The translations under genes and the position numbers were made by a program. 64,000 nucleotides of DNA from Leptospira noumeaensis (GTDB taxonomy: Bacteria; Spirochaetota; Leptospiria; Leptospirales; Leptospiraceae): NCBI RefSeq assembly GCF_004770765.1, contig NZ_RQFK01000033.1:186001-250000 (forward strand). The letters are read 5' to 3'. The notes beneath the pieces were generated by a model that worked only from the letters and a program-made list of their open reading frames with translations, searched no databases and was not told where the DNA came from. Positions 60,097 through 64,000 of the stretch are shown one piece after another. Position 1 is the stretch's first letter. Each line of letters starts with the position of its first letter.

Positions 60097-61236
60097 CTAA
60101 AAAGCCCCACCCCTTCTACCTAAGTTAAGAAATGTAATTACTTTTTCTAAAAACTTTAGTTTCTTATGGTCGTTTTTGTAATCCCAGTAAAACTTCAAAT
60201 CCATCTTGTGATAATGATCCAATTCATCTGCACTTATCCCAAGCTTTGTAGCAATGAATTCAAAATCTTGTTTGAGTAATTCTGGATCATACGATGGCTT
60301 TTTTAAAGCTTCTAGTGATTCCTCTCTTGTCGTTTGGCCCGTTAAGATCAGACTTGAAAGTTGATTCCTTCTTACATCAAAATTAAAACGAGTAGGTAAC
60401 CAATATCCTTCATAAAACCGCGTAAATCTGGACTCAAAATGTTTCTGCCCATATGATTTCCATCCGTATTCCTTCTCCAAAGTTTCAATTGCCAAGTTTT
60501 TGGAATAAGGCATAAAATTTAAAGGTTTTAGTACTTTCATCCCTTTGATATACTTCTGATAGATTTTATGTCTATAAACAGAGCTGAAAGGATAAGTTTT
60601 CATTGGTATCGTTCCATATTTTTTGATAATATCGCGTATATGAACTAGATCAGTACCCCAATAATAATACTTATATGGCATAATAACGCATTCGGTTGCT
60701 ATATTACCTCCATTGAGTATATATTTGATATTATATTTGTCTGAAAATTTATAAAGCACTGCTCCAAAGGCATGATCCTGCGGAATATCAATATGAGGCA
60801 CTCCCGACTTAAACCATGCTAATTGAAAATCTCTCATTTCATTCCAATTGATTACCTCTGTGAATAAATCTAAATTTAACTTATCTACAAGTTTACTTAT
60901 ATTATTCACGGCCATTTCAGAATTCCAACCGCCATCTACGTGGAAAACAAGAGGTCTAAGTCCATACTCTTTTACCATCGTGTGAAGCATATAGGAACTA
61001 TCGACTCCACCGCTTAGTCCTAATATACAATCAAAATCTTTATTCTTCGCAGACTTCTTGATTTGATCAACGTAAGTCTCTAGAATTTTATGTCCTTTTT
61101 CATTTGGAAACCAATTTGGTTTTACGTTGTTTTGGAAGTCCCAGTATATACTGGAAATTCCATCCTTATCAAATGTTACATCAGGAAGGGTTGAATCGAT
61201 TACAGTTTTTGTACAGATTTGGTATGCTTTGTTCAT
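60097..61236 (-). CDS. N-acetyl sugar amidotransferase (WbpG/PseA/LegA-type)
   Basis: This is a 379-residue PP-loop ATPase with SGGVDSS at 75-81, LVFHVDGGWNSEMAV and a later NGGNIATECVI. In P. aeruginosa O5-type loci WbpG with HisH2 and HisF2 turns an acetamido group into an acetamidino group. Most members have paired Cys motifs around an N-terminal CxxC and a later CxxC. Here the N-terminus reads QICTKTVID and ISSIYWDF, so only one Cys is left and metal binding at that place seems lost. The product sugar is not determined by the sequence. Confidence 0.88.
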   Translation of the reverse strand: MNKAYQICTKTVIDSTLPDVTFDKDGISSIYWDFQNNVKPNWFPNEKGHKILETYVDQIKKSAKNKDFDCILGLSGGVDSSYMLHTMVKEYGLRPLVFHVDGGWNSEMAVNNISKLVDKLNLDLFTEVINWNEMRDFQLAWFKSGVPHIDIPQDHAFGAVLYKFSDKYNIKYILNGGNIATECVIMPYKYYYWGTDLVHIRDIIKKYGTIPMKTYPFSSVYRHKIYQKYIKGMKVLKPLNFMPYSKNLAIETLEKEYGWKSYGQKHFESRFTRFYEGYWLPTRFNFDVRRNQLSSLILTGQTTREESLEALKKPSYDPELLKQDFEFIATKLGISADELDHYHKMDLKFYWDYKNDHKKLKFLEKVITFLNLGRRGGAF

Positions 61237-61269
61237 GAAATTTTTTCCAAATTAATAAAATGAATTCAA

Positions 61270-62334
61270 TTATACTAACAACTTATAGATATTTAAGTAT
61301 TTATTAAGAACTATTTCTGATGTATAATTATTTTTAACTTTTGCAATATTGAAAATAGACATTTTCTTTCGCAAATTAACGTCTTTCATTCTTTCAATTG
61401 CTTTCTTAAGGGCGAACACATCGTTCGCTGGAATGATAATGCCACCTTTACTTTCGATCATATCTGCATTAGCACCAACATCAGTTGCTACGACAGGAAG
61501 ACCGGTAGCCATAGCTTCGAGCATTGAAACAGAAAAACCCTCAGTGTGCGATGGGAACACAAAAAGATCGGATTCTCTTAGAAAATCCAACACCTGATCA
61601 TGTTCCATACTCCCGAGTAGCTTTACATTGGAGCCAATCGATTCTTCTGCTTCCAAATTTTCTGTCATCGGACCAATTAAATAAAATATCAATTGGGGGA
61701 AAGCCTTTGCCACTTTAAGAATTTCTAAAATCCCTTTAGTTCGTCGAATATGACCTGTAAAAGTTATTTTTTTTAGTTTCTTAAGAACTCGATTCCGCTT
61801 CAAACCAACCAAATCTAAATTGATGAAGTTGGGAACTATATCAGATGCAAATTGAAAATTTGCGGAAATAAAGTTTCTAGATCGCGAATTAAGTACGATG
61901 ACTCTATCCACCAATTTTATTATATTTTTTAAAAAATAAAACCCAACCTTACTTTCTCTCAACTGATCCGGGACATTGCAATGACAATGAAAAACAATTG
62001 GTATAGAAAACAATTTTATCAAAAGGACACTCAAATAATCTCTGACTAAACCTTTCGGGGAACAATTAGAGTTAAAATGAACTATATTAGTTTTTTTCCA
62101 CTGGATTAGAATCTTTAACAAATTGATCCATATTGAAAATGCTCTCTTCAATTCATCAAATAGAGAGTAAGTATATCCAGCAGATTCAGACCTTTGTCCA
62201 ATTAACGAAGTATTCACCAAAGACACAGCGATACCAAGTTTTGGTGCATTTTCCAAATACATAACAGTCCATGTTGAATCTCCGCCAGATGGTGGCGGTA
62301 GAGGAGAGAGGAGTAATACTCTTACTTCATTCAC
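61270..62334 (-). CDS. GT4 glycosyltransferase
   Basis: This is a 354-residue GT-B enzyme. The N-terminal domain opens with RVLLLSPLPPPSGGDSTW and includes FHCHCNVPDQLRES. The C-terminal nucleotide-binding domain has ITFTGHIRRTKGILEILKV, VFPSHTEGFSVSMLEAMATGLPVVATDVGAN. The EGFSVSMLEA element is the family's donor-binding E-x7-E site. It adds one sugar to the O-unit and lies between a GT2 gene and the amidino-sugar set. Confidence 0.9.
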   Translation of the reverse strand: MNEVRVLLLSPLPPPSGGDSTWTVMYLENAPKLGIAVSLVNTSLIGQRSESAGYTYSLFDELKRAFSIWINLLKILIQWKKTNIVHFNSNCSPKGLVRDYLSVLLIKLFSIPIVFHCHCNVPDQLRESKVGFYFLKNIIKLVDRVIVLNSRSRNFISANFQFASDIVPNFINLDLVGLKRNRVLKKLKKITFTGHIRRTKGILEILKVAKAFPQLIFYLIGPMTENLEAEESIGSNVKLLGSMEHDQVLDFLRESDLFVFPSHTEGFSVSMLEAMATGLPVVATDVGANADMIESKGGIIIPANDVFALKKAIERMKDVNLRKKMSIFNIAKVKNNYTSEIVLNKYLNIYKLLV

Positions 62335-62372
62335 TTAGTATCCAATGTATAAACATATTTAGTGATTTCTCC

Positions 62373-63290
62373 CTAAACTTTACTGTTACTTTTTAGTTTA
62401 TGTATAAAAAACAATATTAGTAATTTAGAAAACTTTAAAAAATCATAACACATAAATCTCAGAATATTATTTATCTTTACTGGTTTCCCTTTTCTAATGA
62501 CTAACTTTAATAGCATAAATTGCCTAACTAATTTGAGTTTTGAAATTAATTTCAAATTGCGAGAATAGAAATCTCTATGTGAAATTTCCCGAATCATTTT
62601 CTTGATTTCGCGCAAAAGTTCCAATTCTTTTTTAGAAGATAAATTATTATCGTGTATTCTGTAACTGGCCAGAGAGTTACTCATATATAGAATTTTATGA
62701 TTTTCAGATAATTTTAAAAACAGATCAAAATCGCCAATGTGATTATAGGATTGATTGAAATTTAAATTATTCTCTTTTAATAGTGTAACATCAAAAACGA
62801 CTGTTAAGATTCCGATATAATACTCATCTATCAAATATTTGGTGATAAACCCAGAAGGTTTGTTAAACCGATTCGCTTTTTTGATAAATTTGGATTTCGG
62901 ATCAATTAAATCGTAATTTGAACAGACTAGATCATAATCAGAATTAGCAAAAGCCGACATCTGCAATTCTAGTTTATTTTTTTCCCAAACATCGTCTGTA
63001 TCAAGAAACGAAATGTATTTACCATTAACCTTCCCTATTGCTAAATTCCTACCTTTATAGAGTTTAGTATGTTCAGGTGAGTAATAATATTTAATTCTTG
63101 GATCATTGTAAGAGCGAACAATTTCTGCACTTTTATCTGTTGATTGATTGTCCCAAAATACTAATTCCCAATTTTGATATGTCTGAGCGATCACACTATC
63201 AATGGCTTCTCTTAAAAATTCAGCGCCATTGTAACAATTCATTAAAATACTTACTAAAGGGGTTGGTGTCCCTGAATTTGTTTTTTTCAT
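62373..63290 (-). CDS. GT2 glycosyltransferase
   Basis: This 305-residue GT-A enzyme has VSILMNCYNGAEFLREAIDSV, FWDNQSTDKS and the DxD site in SFLDTDDVWEKNKLEL. The C-terminal 90 residues are rich in Lys and hydrophobic residues and may hold it at the membrane. The ATG overlaps the stop of the upstream SDR gene by 4 bases. The sugar is unknown. Confidence 0.88.
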   Translation of the reverse strand: MKKTNSGTPTPLVSILMNCYNGAEFLREAIDSVIAQTYQNWELVFWDNQSTDKSAEIVRSYNDPRIKYYYSPEHTKLYKGRNLAIGKVNGKYISFLDTDDVWEKNKLELQMSAFANSDYDLVCSNYDLIDPKSKFIKKANRFNKPSGFITKYLIDEYYIGILTVVFDVTLLKENNLNFNQSYNHIGDFDLFLKLSENHKILYMSNSLASYRIHDNNLSSKKELELLREIKKMIREISHRDFYSRNLKLISKLKLVRQFMLLKLVIRKGKPVKINNILRFMCYDFLKFSKLLILFFIHKLKSNSKV

Positions 63291-64000
63291 TGATAGTATT
63301 CGATTGTTTTCTTAAGACCGAGGTCTAGGTTCGTATTTGGATTCCAATGAAGCATTCGCTTAGCTTTTGAAATGTCAGCTACCAAAGACATATTTTCACC
63401 AATGCGGTAAGGAACTTTTCCAAAATCAGGTTTACCCTTTCCGATGGTCGATACTACCTTTTCAATGATTTGCCGTATCGTGACTTTTTCACCAGAGGCA
63501 ATATTAAAAATTTCTCCATTGGCTTCACTAGTTTCTAAAATTTTGAAACATCCTTCCACAGTATCACTTATATAACAAAAGTCCCTACTTTGTTCCCCGA
63601 GAGATGACGGAAACACGGTATCTTTTAAACAACCTTTGATGATTTGAGGTAAAAATCTTTTTTCATCTTGCCCTGGACCGTAAGTTAAAAACAATCTAGC
63701 AACCGAAGCTGGAAATTTTTCAGTCCTCCAAAGCATTTGTAAAAAATGAGAAGCTGAGGCTTTAGCAAAAGAATATGGTGAAATTGGATTTTCACGGAGG
63801 TCTTCCTTTTGAGGCGAAGGAGAATTTCCATACTCATCACTACTACCCAAATATAAAAACTTTTTTAAGTTTGATCTATCTAGAGCGGAAACTAAATCAA
63901 AAAGAGAAGTTAAGTGATTAGAAATTACTTTTTGACCACCATTCTGAAACAATGTATGATCGATGTAACCACCACAATGAATCACATAGTCATACCTCTC
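63287..64000 (-). CDS. NAD-dependent sugar epimerase/dehydratase (5' part outside window)
   Basis: The C-terminal 237 or so residues of an extended SDR are present. The frame stays open to the right edge with RYDYVIHCGG, so the ATG at 63985 is internal. Present are LYLGSSDEYGNS, catalytic PYSFAKA (YxxxK), RLFLTYGPGQDEKRFLPQII and DFCYISDTVEGC. The missing N-terminus would hold the NAD loop. The substrate is probably a nucleotide sugar of the O-unit. The 5' end and exact subgroup cannot be seen. Confidence 0.85.
   Translation of the reverse strand, partial: ERYDYVIHCGGYIDHTLFQNGGQKVISNHLTSLFDLVSALDRSNLKKFLYLGSSDEYGNSPSPQKEDLRENPISPYSFAKASASHFLQMLWRTEKFPASVARLFLTYGPGQDEKRFLPQIIKGCLKDTVFPSSLGEQSRDFCYISDTVEGCFKILETSEANGEIFNIASGEKVTIRQIIEKVVSTIGKGKPDFGKVPYRIGENMSLVADISKAKRMLHWNPNTNLDLGLKKTIEYYQ

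Noticed and set aside
21616..64000. Search for transposases, insertion sequences, CRISPR repeats or phage genes
   Set aside because: No transposase or integrase motif, regularly spaced repeats or phage structural gene was recognised in any frame inspected.

Overview
The window looks like a Leptospira chromosome. The evidence is a low-to-moderate GC content, spirochaete-type RpoB and RpoC, the fused arrangement tuf / EF-G-like / rpsG / rpsL / rpoC / rpoB / rplLJAK / nusG / secE read on one strand, and a very long run of O-antigen (rfb) genes. A saprophytic species is possible but cannot be settled from these genes alone. No rRNA, CRISPR array, transposase or phage gene was seen.

Region 1 (1-14942, all minus strand) is the information-processing block. 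Transcription starts near 14.9 kb from a probable sigma70 promoter. It reads tRNA-Thr(GGU), tRNA-Trp(CCA), secE, nusG, rplK, rplA, rplJ, rplL, rpoB, rpoC, rpsL, rpsG, an EF-G-like GTPase and tuf (cut by the window edge). Hairpins sit between rplL and rpoB (terminator-like, probable attenuator), between rpoC and rpsL, and between rpsG and the EF-G-like gene (a textbook intrinsic terminator). RpoB carries Asn where rifampicin-sensitive bacteria carry Ser (E. coli 531).

Region 2 (15079-21528) holds single housekeeping or orphan genes on both strands: a small GHKL-type ATPase, an SDR oxidoreductase, an ArsR-type regulator, the heptose epimerase hldD, a UbiD-family decarboxylase and an App1-like phosphatase.

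Region 3 (21616-35472) is a membrane glycosylation block. Three GT2 enzymes, at least two of them of the polyprenyl-phosphate-sugar synthase type, are interleaved with five large polytopic proteins (GT-C/GT39-like) and an O-antigen-ligase-like protein. Two of the polytopic proteins are tandem paralogs. Genes from 35472 down to 27615 are tightly packed, often overlapping by 1-4 bases.

Region 4 (35595-42147) makes and uses deoxyhexoses and galactofuranose: rfbC-B-A-D for dTDP-L-rhamnose, glf for UDP-Galf, a GT2 enzyme and an RgpF-like protein. Region 5 (42159-43503) is a small graveyard: a FAD-dependent oxidoreductase pseudogene with a nonsense codon and a homopolymer frameshift, plus scraps of other surface-polysaccharide genes.

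Region 6 (43504-64000, minus strand) is the Wzx/Wzy O-antigen locus: GT2, GT4, GT9 and HlpA-like transferases, Wzx flippase, Wzy polymerase, initiating sugar-phosphate transferase, the complete UDP-N-acetyl-L-fucosamine trio (capE, capF, capG/wecB-like), and a WbpG-HisH2-HisF2 set predicted to build an amidino sugar. The last gene, a sugar-nucleotide SDR, runs off the window. Taken together, the locus predicts an O-polysaccharide containing L-FucNAc, probably L-rhamnose and Galf, and an acetamidino sugar. The most unusual signals are the HisF2 with Leu at the catalytic Asp11 position, a divergent EF-G isolated behind a terminator, a possibly leaderless rfbC transcript, and the decayed segment near 42-43 kb.
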